Source: Mytilus trossulus (lineage: Eukaryota > Mollusca > Bivalvia > Mytilida > Mytilidae). Taken from it: a DNA stretch of 64,000 nucleotides. Position 1 is the first letter of the stretch, and each line of letters begins with the position of its first letter. Positions 48,991 through 61,600 of this stretch are shown one piece after another. Position numbers and translations under genes: made by a program. The stretch spans positions 42,749,270 through 42,813,269 of the forward strand of contig NC_086375.1 in NCBI RefSeq assembly GCF_036588685.1, written 5' to 3'. The notes under the pieces are model-generated. The model ran no database searches. It was not told where the DNA came from and saw only the letters and a program-made list of their open reading frames with translations.

Positions 48991-50394
48991 ATTATATTTA
49001 ATTAGGACAGTTATATGTTGGTTAAGGCAATACAGTTGACATTTCCCTCATAAAATCTAGTAACCCACCATACAGCAGACTACATGTTATTGTGTATTAT
49101 AACAATCGAAACTATTTTGATGATATTGAGTAAATACAATATCACATGCAGTTTTTATGTGTCATTACTCATCAATTAGTACAGTGTTTCACAATTTAGA
49201 GTTTATCTTTTTTGCGCAGCCAAAACAATCAAAGAATGATTGGTTTTTCAAGAATAACTTTAAAGTTCCTTCTGAATTAACTCCACAGAGAATAGTATAT
49301 ATTGTAATAATTCAGTGGGTCAATTCATGTTGCAAAAAATTAGATGCCTAAATGAACAGGTGCTGATCTGGGGAATGGTTTTATTCACTTTGCAATAATT
49401 CCTTGTAAAATTAAATGCAATATAAAAAGAAAACACTTGTTTTGCTATTTAAATTCTGTATTTCTTAAAAGATAACAATCCATTTACATGTGTAATTATA
49501 AACGATATAGGTTATTTCTCACAAGGTAAAAATACATTCATAAACACTTGCATACCGAATAGTACAAATCAAAGTTAATTTTATTTTCTCATTTTTAAGA
49601 ATTTATTTTATAAAATTTCATATTTCTTTAATGTTTTACAACAGTGTATATGAGTTATAAATTTCAAAATCAACTTTTTGGGGTAGTTATTACAAAAAAA
49701 AATATAGATTTTGGTGATTTAGTCTATCATAATACACATAAGCAAAGAGAAAAAATATAAATGCAAGGTTCTAAATTGTAATCATTTAAAGATATACATG
49801 TTGTTTTATTTTTATCTCAAAACTTATAACTACAAATCATCAAACAATCATTTGTTTGAAAATTGAAATTATGATTTTTTGTTAAACATCTGGAATGACA
49901 AAATTTGTCATAATCTAATTTAATGTTCTTATTCTAACATGACGTCCTTCAAACGCTCTGAGTACACACCCGTGGTAAAATATGAATATATTGCATTGGC
50001 TGTTCCGATCATACTCCCACGTCATATGTTTTTTTTATGAATGAAGTACCCCATGTCATAGAATGATGACGTTATAATTTAAGTGTTTTACGGGATACTA
50101 TTTTTGATACCAAAAATCATCACAACAAGGAAACGCAAACAAACAATGCTAAAATGTGGTATAAGCCCATTTTTTTTTAATTACATAGAAGACATATAGG
50201 TACGTTATCATTAAAATTCATCCAAATCTATCTAAATAAGTTTTGTGAATAGTTTGAGCATGTCACTTATTCTGATTGCTCCCTTCTTTTACGCCAATCT
50301 AAAAGTGCGTTAATTTATGGGAACGGCAAATAATAGCCTCCACCTAGAGCGCTTCGATCCAAAAAAATGCCGTACTTGTCCTATTAGAATCGAA
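48991..50394. other. No gene seen
   Basis: AT-rich. 49965-49995 (CACCCGTGGTAAAATATGAATATATT) is an inverted partner of the arm at 50411-50438, so the hairpin at 50395 may be part of a larger element starting near 49935. Confidence 0.45.
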
Positions 50395-50546
50395 ATAATT
50401 TATGGGGGCTTGAATATATCTAGATTTTACCACGGGTTGTCCCTTTATGCCGATATTTTACCCCTCGCTATCGCTCAGGGTAAAATATTTGTCATAAAGG
50501 GCCAACCCGTGGTAAAATAACGATATATTCAAGCCCCCATGAATTA
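50395..50546. repeat. Long hairpin-forming inverted repeat (~65-bp arms)
   Basis: The left arm runs TTATGGGGGCTTGAATATAT through CCACGGGTTG and TTTATGCCGATATTTTACCC. The right arm is its imperfect reverse complement ending ATATATTCAAGCCCCCAT. The loop is about a dozen bases, CTCGCTATCGCTC. No terminal repeats of a known transposon class were recognised. Confidence 0.9.
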
Positions 50547-51867
50547 TTTTTTAATTCTATTATGCTTTATAAAAAAAAAATCTTGAAAAATACTATTTTT
50601 AATTTATTAATCAAATAAATTTTATAAAAACTCATTGACATCATTTTTTGGTAATCCAAAAATAATGTTCTAAAAATTAAATGGTGTAATATATGCTACC
50701 CTCAAGTTATGCTTTTAAACTTTTGTTTGTTTTAAAGATAGTTTCTAAAAAAAATTATTTGGATTTGTTCATGTGTCGAAATGCAAGATTTTAAACAATT
50801 ATGCATTGTGTATTTTAGTACAGTTTAAGGATATTGCTAGTGAGTTTTAGGTAATGATATTTTATTTCAATAAAAGCTTTGATAAAAAATCTCATATCAT
50901 TAAAAGGTATCTTTATGTTTATATTTTGTGAATAGAAAAAATCTCTCAAAAAAATTCAAAACATCTTATAAAAGTCATTAATGTAAAAATTTAATAAACA
51001 AAAAATAAATTTTATTCTTAATTATAACTGTCCAACAAAATTCCTCAGGATCAAGGAAGTTTAGATGTATTCCAATTATGAAGGCTATTTTTATTCCACT
51101 ATAAGGACAATTCAGTTGGTAAGGAATATAATAGGTTAACAGTGTACCAAAATTGTTCATGCCTATTATAGCAGAAAATTATTCCTTTATATAATTATCT
51201 ATCCAGCACAATGTGGCAAACTCTTAAAATTAAGTTTTCAAATAAGATGGCAAAAAAATGTAAAATTGAAGAAATAAAGTTTAATAGTTAGACATCCTTT
51301 ATGAATATATGAAATATCCCGATTTTCTTCCTCCTGAAATACAAAGGTTAATACAAGTAGTTTACCAATATCATTAGATTAGCATCCCTATGTCTCAGAC
51401 TTTCATTGCAGACAAGACAAAAAAAACATAAAAAAATAAATTCATCAAGCTCAGTCACTATCAAAATTAAGATAAAAATAATCTGAAAATTGAAAAAAAA
51501 CTGCAAAATAATACCCGTTTTCAATCATTTATCTTGGAATGTTAGCAGCCCTGTGTTTTTTTTTATTATGCTAAAAAAAGTAATATTAGAATTTAAATTA
51601 AGATAGAGTTATACAAAGTAAAAATATGCAGTAAATGCAGAGACATTTCAAATTCCAGCAGGAATAATAGGACAAACACTAATTAAACTTGCATGAAAAA
51701 TAATTGACATTCTAATGCAACAACGTTTGTAACGTTCATTTTGATTGGATAACGTCACTTTCTTACATGGCATCAATTGACAATTGTTGCTATGGGACAT
51801 ATGCACAAGCACAGACGGCATATGACAGATTTTAAATACATGTTTTAACATTGTTTTCTGTCAGTTT
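50547..51867. other. No gene seen
   Basis: AT-rich spacer; frames at 50978 and 51648 (minus) are unsupported. Confidence 0.45.
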
Positions 51868-52051
51868 CATTAGAATGGAGATAACAATATTGTATTTTAA
51901 GCTCCAACAGCATCAATTTGGGATTTGATGGTCGCAAATACCTGTTTACTGTCTCCGCTAACGCGTCGCCAGTAAACTTAATTTGCGACCATCAAATCCC
52001 CAATTGATGCTGTCAGAGCTTAAAATACAATGCAGTTATCTCCTAATTCTA
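51868..52051. repeat. Long hairpin-forming inverted repeat (~80-bp arms)
   Basis: The left arm has GGAGATAAC, TTGTATTTTAAGCTC, ACAGCATCAATT, GGGATTTGATGGTCGCAAAT and GTTTACTG. The right arm repeats the same blocks in inverted order, ending GTTATCTCC. The loop (TCTCCGCTAACGCGTCGCC) is GC-rich. Confidence 0.92.
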
Positions 52052-53607
52052 ATCATTATACATTATATTGCTAATATAGACATACATACTCATTCTACTT
52101 CTATTCAATATTTGTTAAATCAATAAACCACATTTTTAAAGTCCAATACTGTCCTACAGCTTCTTGAAATGTAGACATTTTATTTACAATTAATTCAAAT
52201 GAGGCATAAAAGAGATTTTTATTGCCTTCTGCCCTTCTAATTTCATTCATATACTTTCACAAAGAAAAAAATATTTTGTACCTTATTTCTTTCATTAAAG
52301 AATTAGGGTTTAGTTTATGCAAATTATGTTTACAAACATCAGTGAGGCAGCAACTGATAAAACCATGCTGTTAGCACACATTATCTCTCACAATGCCATG
52401 TTTTCTGTCAAAATATTGTCTGATATGTCTGTCCCCCCCTACACAACACAGGGGGTTGGGGACATAAATTGACAAGATAAAATATGGCATATGCAAATTA
52501 TGATATAAAAAAGAACAACAATAACTGCCAAATAGAATTGTGTTGTCTAAAGTTTGGATTGTCAAAATCCAAGATTTTGAGAAAAAAATGAGTTTTTTTT
52601 AATCCCATTTCATAGCCTTTCCAAAAATGAGCAATCTGTCAATAAAGAAATCTGTAACGCAACCTGTTACTGATGAGTGTATCTCATATCACCTACAGAT
52701 TTGTAATATATAAAATATTAACAATTAAATACTGACAAATATAAAATATTTACAATTAAAAATACTGACAATTACAAATTGTTAGAACAGAATGAAGACA
52801 AAATGGGAAATACATGTACTTAATATTACTGATAAGGCATATATCTCATTTAAGATTTTCATGAAGATAACATTCTACAAGTAAACAAATTAAAATCCAT
52901 CATTCTTTTATCTGAGTAAGTTAGTAAAAATCTGAATAAAATTGAGTACATTATATATCAAAATAAAATAATAAAAACCTGTTTAAAAATTCTTGATATG
53001 TATTAATTAATTTAATAAAACAACCATACATTAAAACTTGATATGAAATAAAATATTAATAAAACAATCATTTGAAAAAAAATATTAGAATTGTCTTTAA
53101 ATGTAACATATGCATGCATTATATTGTTAACATTAATTAAATAAAAAGTTGACATTCAATTAAAAATAAAAAATCACTATATAATCTGTCCGTGTATTGT
53201 ATATACTTAAAAAAAACAGTTTTTACATATAATTCTCACTTTGAATTTAAACAAAATATTTTCACTAACACAATACTAAACCATGAACACAAGAGATATA
53301 CTGTAAACCAAATTATTTTCACAGATACTTAATTTCAGTTCTAGCCCTTTCTAGCCCAATGTTAGGGGATTTAATTTTCTTGATGTAGTTAAATAAGGAA
53401 AAGTTCCAAGTTTTACATATTCATGAAAACTTATTTTCACTGAACTTTTCAAAACCTGAAAGTCCTGAAAAATTTTTGTTTAAAAAAATTAGTTGGTTTA
53501 CAGTATTTAATGAACAATTTCTAATTGAAAGACTGATCATGTAGGTATCAATTACAATAGCACCTTTATGGTTAAACTAAATTAAAGCAGACCACAAATA
53601 CTACAAT
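52052..53607. other. No gene seen
   Basis: Very AT-rich, with short local repeats such as AATATAAAATATT(A/T)ACAATTAAA near 52700-52765. The 52371-52565 minus frame is unsupported. Confidence 0.45.
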
Positions 53608-53946
53608 AAACAGGCTATTATTTGAAAATGGAATTATTTTCAATTATGGAATTTGCCTAATTTCTTGTGCTTGAAATTTTTAATAAATTCCATATTAATT
53701 CTGTACTTTAATGTTCTGTGCTGCACACAACACTTTCTATTACAAAGAAGATAGTGCATTTTCAATAGAATGTAATGTGTCGCGCACAACACTATCTATA
53801 CAAAATACAGTGTATGGAGAGTTTCTGAACCACTCAAAACAATATAATACCAAATAAACATGGAATTTATAAAAATAAATTCAAGAACAAGAAATTTTGT
53901 AAATTCCATAATTAAAAATAATTCCAAGTTTAAATAATAGCCTGTT
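53608..53946. repeat. Inverted-repeat (foldback) element with ~85-bp arms
   Basis: AACAGGCTATTATTTGAAAATGG.. at 53609-53700 pairs with the reverse complement at 53860-53946 (..CCAAGTTTAAATAATAGCCTGTT). The interior of about 160 bp has its own diverged repeat: TGTGCTGCACACAACACTTTC near 53716 and TGTGTCGCGCACAACACTATC near 53777. Confidence 0.85.
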
Positions 53947-54589
53947 AATACAAGATTTTCTTTTGGTTGTAGTATTTAATTCAATAATTAATCCCAAATT
54001 CTGGTTATCTTTATTATTTTAATATAAAATCTTTATTTTTACTGTAACATGCAATAGAAAAACTTATTTAATACTGATTATCTTTAAAATTGTTTTCTGC
54101 ATAATTTGATATACCAAAATGATATTTAAATATAAATTCTTTGAATTTTTTTTTGAAAATGAAAGAATCGGTTTAGTAAAAGATTAACACTTAACATCAA
54201 CCATTATAGAGAAATTAAAATGCATTCATCTTACTTGGCCTGTTTCTTTCCTAAGCATAATTTCAAAATAAATTCATTTTTAACATTATGAAATATGAAT
54301 GCCAATTCATTCAAACAGAAAACATGTTTTAACATTAAATATACCAGTTCTTTCTTAAGCATGTAATTTCAAAATAAATAAATTTTTAACATTATGAAAT
54401 ATGAGTTCCAATTCATTCAAACAGTAAACATGTTTTTAACATTAAATATACCAGTCTCATTTAACAAACCTGTTATTAACTGTTAATACAACATTTTACT
54501 CTTGAGGTTAAGACTAGTCAAATAGTTATGTCAGGTTCTTCTGACTTAACTAGTTTCAACTCAAATGTTGCATCTTACAATTTTTTAAA
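53947..54589. other. No gene seen
   Basis: 54285-54350 and 54370-54460 are two direct copies of a block with AACATTATGAAATATGA.TTCCAATTCATTCAAACAG and AACATTAAATATACCAG. Confidence 0.5.
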
Positions 54590-55197
54590 ACAGTCTTTGA
54601 AACTGAAAATTATGTGAATTTGAACTTGAGTAAAATTGAGCGGTCACACTTAGCGCAATTTAGAAGTGGAATTTTACCATTAAGAGTGGAAACTGGTAGA
54701 TACTCAAACGAAAGTGTAGAAGAAAGACTATGTATATTTTGTAAAAATCAAGAAACTGAAACTGAGTTCCATTTTATGTTTGATTGTCCATTGTATATTG
54801 AATGTCGAGTTAACTTTTTTGGTAAACTTTTAATTGAGGAAAATTTCACAGATTTGAATCATGCTGACAAATTGAACTTTTTAATGTCTTTCCACATAAG
54901 AAAATTAGCAAAATATATAGTTCGTGCATTTCATATCAGACGTCAGTTGTTATATAACACTTAATTTTTTTACATATTTAAAGCTTAAATTTTTGTTTAC
55001 AAATATTTTTATGTCTATATATTTTTGAAATTTACTTACGTCAACGAACGATTGAGCGTGATATAATTGTTTTACTTTATTTGAGGTGACTTATAGGTCC
55101 ATTGGGCCGGGTGTATTACTATTTATCATATATTATATGTTTATAATCTGTACATAATTTACACATGTCACTATAATAAATAATTTACTTACTTACA
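54590..55197 (+). mobile_element. 5'-truncated non-LTR retrotransposon (LINE) 3' end
   Basis: The frame 54614-54964 encodes the usual C-terminal tail of LINE polymerases: RSHLAQFRSGILPLRVETGR then CIFCKNQETETEFHFMFDCP, a Cys/His zinc-binding-like motif (C-x2-C-x8-H-x4-C). About 230 bp of 3' UTR follow and end in (TTAC)n (ATTTACTTACTTAC) at 55183-55197, the type of short-repeat tail found in several LINE clades. The upstream RT and endonuclease are missing. Clade not assigned. Confidence 0.85.
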
Positions 55198-55687
55198 ATT
55201 GTAACATATTACCCTGATAACAATTATTTTTGCAGCTTTAAAAATTTCTAGTTTGTAACATAAAAAAAAATATGGCACCAACGTCTTAATTAAAATATGC
55301 ACCTCAAAATATATATAGTAAAACATATTTTCTACACAATCTTTTCTTGTAAAATATATCAAAATAAAAATTGTATGTATCCATAATAGTTACAACTTTT
55401 ACTCTACTGTCACAATTATTTTCAACATTTGTGACAAAATATAACAAACTAGATGGTACAAATCTGTCCATGTTTTATACAGGTGTATTTTAGTCTTTAA
55501 ATTGCACAAAACTGTAGAAAATGTAAGACAAAAAACATTGATCATAGCATTAAAAAGATTATGTTTTGTGTTCTTAATATTCAGTATTCCTTCAGTAAAA
55601 AAATATAGTGCAAAAAAGCCAAACACAATCACTGTCAACATTCTTAACTCTGAATATCGAAAAAAGCATAAAATTATTCCATCTTAA
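55198..55687. other. Probable 3' UTR or flank of the METTL24-like gene
   Basis: Lies directly downstream of the minus-strand stop codon at 55688. Short frames on both strands (55399-55641, 55502-55687) have no support. Confidence 0.4.
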
Positions 55688-58600
55688 TTATACAAAAGTT
55701 GTTGTGTAATTTGGTGTCACAAAATTCATATTCAAAAAATGTAATTCATAACAACAAGACCTTTTCTTCCTAGTGATAGGAGAACCATACTCTCCAAAAG
55801 GGTTTAATCTATAATTAAATTGTCGGAAATTATAATCTTCTAACTTTCTAATTGTATGGTACATATAAAGAAAGTCGTCTTTTCCTGAATTGAATTTTAC
55901 ATCTTTGAGCTTCTTAAAATGTTGATAAAATTCATTTGTATGAATTTCAAAACCAATCTGTTTTACATTCTTAAATGACTTCTCTCTCAGTAGATTTTCT
56001 AGTACAGCCCATTCCATGTATTCAATGTCAAACTTCAGGTAGTCAATCACGGTCTACAAAACAAACATTTAATGTATTCAAGTTAGATATTTTAATTATT
56101 CTAAATGAAAATAAAATGATAATAAAGACAACCACACCCATCAATTACCGAATTACTGCATTGCAATTGATCGGTGTTGTTGTCTTTATTATAGCTAGGT
56201 AAGTTTTTATTCTGGTCGACATGTTTCCCCATCAAAGCACAATACATGTATTACATATGAAATCAAAAAGTGAAGTACAAATTTGCTAGTTCATGTGGTT
56301 GACTTCAGGTTTTGGTTCACCATATATAAATAAATGTAAGTAAGTAAAAAAAAAATAAAGAAATCATTCAAGGGCTGTAACTCCTAAACAGATTTGATCA
56401 AAGGTTACAGCAACATTGACTTGTTTGTAGATTTTAGATATTTTGCCTTATGGTTTTTGCTATTTAAGGTTTCTCTCTTAATTGTCGATCAATAGATGTC
56501 AATAGTAAAATGAACTCATTGGTTTTTTTTTTTCAGGTAAACAAAATTATGTGATTATATGGACTTAAGTATATAATAACATACATATTTAAAGTTTTGA
56601 AGATAAAAAGACAAGGTTAACAAATAATCTATTATAACTAGTTATGTTACTTACGTCAGAATGACCATGTTCTCTCAGTATAGTTGAAAATGTTTTTATT
56701 CCTTTACTATTTCTCCCTGCAATTCCAACTTGTGCAAAGTGTATTCTGGGATGTAATTTCTCAGTTGGTATTGGTATACTGCAAACATATATATTGCAAG
56801 TCATTTTACAAGTCAGCAAGATGTTTCAGAACTTAAACTGTTTGTTGTTTCTTATAATTTTGATACAATTCACCTCCAAAACTCAACTTGATCAGTGTAT
56901 TGTGTTAATGAGCATTGTGTAACAGTTTCAATATATTTGGTTGAGTCAAAATAAAGATAGAGAGAAAGGAAATTAAAAAAATTGCATTGTTTTCCTCACT
57001 TTATAAAGGGGCATAACTCAAGAATAGTTAAATTGACCCCACCAAAATTCAAACTTGATCTGTATTGTGTGGTAATAAGAATTGAGTATAAGTAAGTTTC
57101 ATAGCATTAGGTTGAGGCAAACTTAAATAAGAAAACAGAAACTATTTTTTTACAATTTTTTCATTTATAAAGGGGCACAACTCTAGAAGGGTTAAACCCA
57201 TGCCCCTAAATTTCAAACTTGAACTGTGGTAAATAAACAGTAATGTTCTATCAATATATTACAGAGAGCCGTGGTGTAGTGGTTAGTGCATCGGACTACT
57301 AACACAAAGGTTCCTGGTTCGATTCCCGTTTGGGATGAAAATTTCAGGAACTCAATTCTCGGCTCTCCCTTGACACCATCTGCGAGTATGGTCTTGAGGA
57401 AATGATGATAGTCCGTCGGGAAGGGACGATAAATGGCTGACCCGTGTTAAGAGATAGCCACATCTCTTGCACATTAAAGACACCCTTGTAGATTTCGAAA
57501 AAGAGTAGGCTAATGCCGCTACAAGGCAGCACTCGCACCCGCAAAGTGGAAAGGGATTAATATAAGTTGCAAAACTTGTTTCCCAATCCACTATAAATAA
57601 ATATGTTTAAACTAATATATTACATGAAAAATATAAATGTTCCTCAAGGAAATACCAAACTTGATCTGTGTTTTGTGATAATAAGCATTGTGTACAAGTC
57701 TCATAACATTTAATTGAGACAAACTTCAAGAACAGAAAATAGCAATTTTGTATTTTTTCCAAAAAGGAGCAAAACTCTAGAACAGTTCAAGTATCCCCGC
57801 CAAAATTCAAACTTGATCTGTATTTTGTGTTAATTAGTATGTGTATAAGTTTCATAACATTTGGTTGTGGCTTACTTAAGTTAGAGAACTAAATATCATC
57901 CTCTCTTTTGGGGGGAAAGTCTTGTTGCTCTTTCAACACATGGTAATTTTTATTTATATTAGGCCAGGATTTTTTAATTTGTTGATTTACGGATCCGCCG
58001 ACCCGATTTTGCCGATTCCTAGAATAAAAATAAAATTGACTTTTCATGCTTTTTTATTCCCGCTGACCCAAACAAATACATTATCCCTGAAAAATAATTA
58101 AATTCTTCTTTTTTTATGAAATTAAATGCATGAATCACTAACAAAATTGATAACATTTTGTTGTGAAAAAATAAAACTTCCAGTTTATGTTTCTAAAAAT
58201 AGACAAATCAATTATAACTGACCTTGAAATGTCGTTTACGCAAATACTTTTGCGGAACGAAATCTGTGTTTAAAACCCATTACACAATAAGTTTGTTTCC
58301 CTTATTTGTCATCAGTCTGTTAGAATTTTCTTGTTTCTTGGATAATAAAAAAAAATATCGTTCATTTGGATTAAAAACGGGAATGCATGACACTAGATTA
58401 ACCCGATATTCTCGTTTTTCCGTGGACGAGTCTATTACGTTTTTGACATGTGTGTTGAAACTTATTTCGTAAGACGTTTTTTACATTTTTTTCACTATCA
58501 GTTTTCGTTTTTGAAGATCATTACTCACCAAATTTTCTGGAATTGATTAAGAGCTACACGAATTTGTTTTTCTTGTTTGTGGAAAGACGATTTAATTTCG

Positions 58601-61600
58601 TCTTTGTCTGTGAACACCCCCCTTTTTTTACGGCAAATCATTAGACAATGTCATGCGATATTTATGACAGCTGAGCAAGAATATTTCATCAAACTAAAAT
58701 TTGAAATGATGACAAAATAGCATAAAAAAAAATTTGTTATAAAGGTGAAATGTATATTTATTTTGCATTTTTTTTCTGTCTTGAAAGATATTTTTTTTCT
58801 TTTTTTTCCCGACTGACCGACCCGACTTTTTCATGGGGAAAATCCGTAAACCAACAAATTAAAAAACCGTGGCCTTAGTTGATTTTGAACTTTAAAATTG
58901 TCACTAAATATGGTCTTATGTTTTGGGGGTAAAGACTTATTGCCAATCAACACATGGTAATTGTTTATTTACCTTTTGTAAAATTTTCAATTTTTAGTTG
59001 GACGCAGCAAGTTACAAAGTTGTGACCAATGCAAATCATGACCTTGTGGATCCATAGTTCTACCTTAATCTGCCAATGGAGGAGAGAAGGAGACTTGATT
59101 CTAATCCCTGGCTAGCAAAGATGACCCAACAAGTATATAAACATATATGTTCTAGAATAATCTGGAAGCAAGAAGTAGTTGTCTTACCTAGGATCAAATG
59201 AATAAACTGTACAGTTATATATTCTGGCTGATACTCTGTCAAATCTCCAATCATTACCTATTCTATAAATATATAATTTTATACATTAATTCATATGAAA
59301 GTTCTTCAATCTCACAAAGAAAGACTCTTTTTTAAAAATAGATATTGTTTCTTTCAGTAATTTAATGTGTATTCTTTTCAAATTTCTATTTATTTTAGGA
59401 ATAATCTTTCAATGATATTACAAGAAAATAAAACAGGAAAATATTTTCACATAAGACTCAGAGTCTAACAGTCCAAATTGTATAGAAAAATCTTGCAAAA
59501 TCAGATAATATAAAAATATCACCTGGAATTCTGAATGCAATTAAAAAAAATCAGTTCTAGTACCATGCCTTTCTCATCTTATTTTTAATATACTTAATAA
59601 ATGCAACTTGAATGTGACAATACTACAGACCTGTTGTATGAATTTTTTAAACAATATACAAGGAGATATTGTAGAAATATACTATAGATTCTTATAAAAT
59701 TTGGAAATGCAAATCATTAAAAGTTTAAAAAACAAAAGGAAGCTTTTACTCAACAATGCAAACAGCAGTGTTAAAATGAGCTTTTCTGTGTTGTTGGTTA
59801 AAGTCCCATAACTCTGTCATGCATTACTTATCATTAGGTGGTGGATTTCCGATTCAACATTTCTTTTCTGACTGAATGAATTTCAAGATATCAAAATATG
59901 CCATGGTGTATGCCACAAGTACAGTGGGAATTTTTATTATCAGTGTATCTGACTTCATTTCTGTTTTTTAGTAGGATGTGTGTTACTCAATATTTCATTT
60001 CCCTTGTTTTGTTCTGTTGACTTCTTTCAATGTGTTGTCTATCCTTGTATTTTTTTATGACTATTTACCACGGCATTCTTGTTTTTTTTTCAAATTTTCA
60101 TAATATAAACAATAATTACCCAAATGAGTACACAATACATGGTTCATGAAATCCAAATGGAGGAGACATACAAACATTCCATCCACCATCATGTTGAAAC
60201 CCTACTCTCTCGTCATTTTTACATATTACATCTTTCGTTTCTAAGTATCTGAAACAAAAACAACATATTTAATAATAACACATTTTTTTTAACTATTCCT
60301 TTGTAATCTTTGAACTTAAAACATATTTTTGGAAAAATCTTTCAGTAAAACATGTCAATTATGTGCTCCTTAAAATAATACTCATTACTTGATGTGTTCC
60401 TAAAAAAATCATACTTGGTTTGGCTTAAATTTGTTGCAAAGAAAGTCAAAATTGAATTAAACAACTGCTGATAAACTTATACAATGTATTCTTGGTCAAT
60501 GCTTCAAAATTTCCAGTAAATATCAGTCATATTGTAGAAGCAAATCTAAAATATAATTCAATATTTGGCCTGTCACTGCCTGTATTTCTTACTTAAAAAA
60601 ATTCTCTTCTACCATTCCATCTGACATATTCTTTGTGAGAAATATCGGAGGATTTTTCATCAACATCAATTCTGGCTTAAATGGTGGTTTAGGTGTTGTG
60701 GTAGCTTTCTGAAACATAAAAAAAAATGAAATTAAGTGATCATGTATATATATATATGCAGCTCTTGACCAATTATAAACTGTGAATGTGAAATTTGTAC
60801 ATGACCTTTCAATGGGAAATGATGATTAAATGTATATCATACTTACCGGTATATATGTACATTAAATTAATTTTTGTAAATGTACATTTGTATGCATGGC
60901 AGCATCGATCTTTGAGTTTCTTTAAAAAAAATACATTTATAAAAATCGTGTTACTCATCATGCTCATTCTTCACCAAAACTTTTCTGCTGCAAAAAAAAA
61001 CCATCATCAGCATGTACAAGCCCATAAAAACAGTCATTTGTTTAAATTTTGTAAAATCTTCATGGCTTTTGAATTGCTTCTCATAATATAAGGAAAACTT
61101 GGAGTAAGGGATATCATGGATATGGGATGGAGAAGTATGGAGGAGGGAGTCTGGGACCCCTGTCCATACCCTATGCATATTTAAATCTGCTGTTCTTCTG
61201 CTTTTACCAGATAATGTCCACAATCAATGAATCATGAACTGATTATACTGCCATGGATTGGGTGTGCATGTAAGACCAACCCATGCCATCCCTCAAAATT
61301 TTTGAATTTAGTTCAGCTTTGTCAACACCTATAAGTGTAAAGTTTAGGCGACATTGTTCCCTTTCAAAGGAAACTAATGCCTTATATTTAAAGGAAGATG
61401 ATGCAGAGTCAACATTTCTCGTTTCAATCACCTTTTTATTGTGTTCCATGTTTTCTATAAAATTTAATCCAAGTTCTGGTATATTTAATTTTCCTGCTTT
61501 CAGCATGTTCCTGTGCTTTCTTTCTTCTTCAGTCAAGTCGTTTTCATCAAATTTTTCTTCAACAAACATAGACTCTACATCGGTTTTACGTGTGTTTTGT

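Noticed and set aside
57266-57336. tRNA gene
   Set aside because: Has A- and B-box-like motifs, but poor cloverleaf pairing and an attached SINE body with target duplications; it is the SINE head.
57344-57591. Two minus-strand frames of 66 and 79 codons
   Set aside because: Shadows inside the SINE.
60951-61223. 90-codon minus frame between METTL24-like exons 1 and 2
   Set aside because: No in-phase splice sites found and a repeat-like composition; kept as intron.
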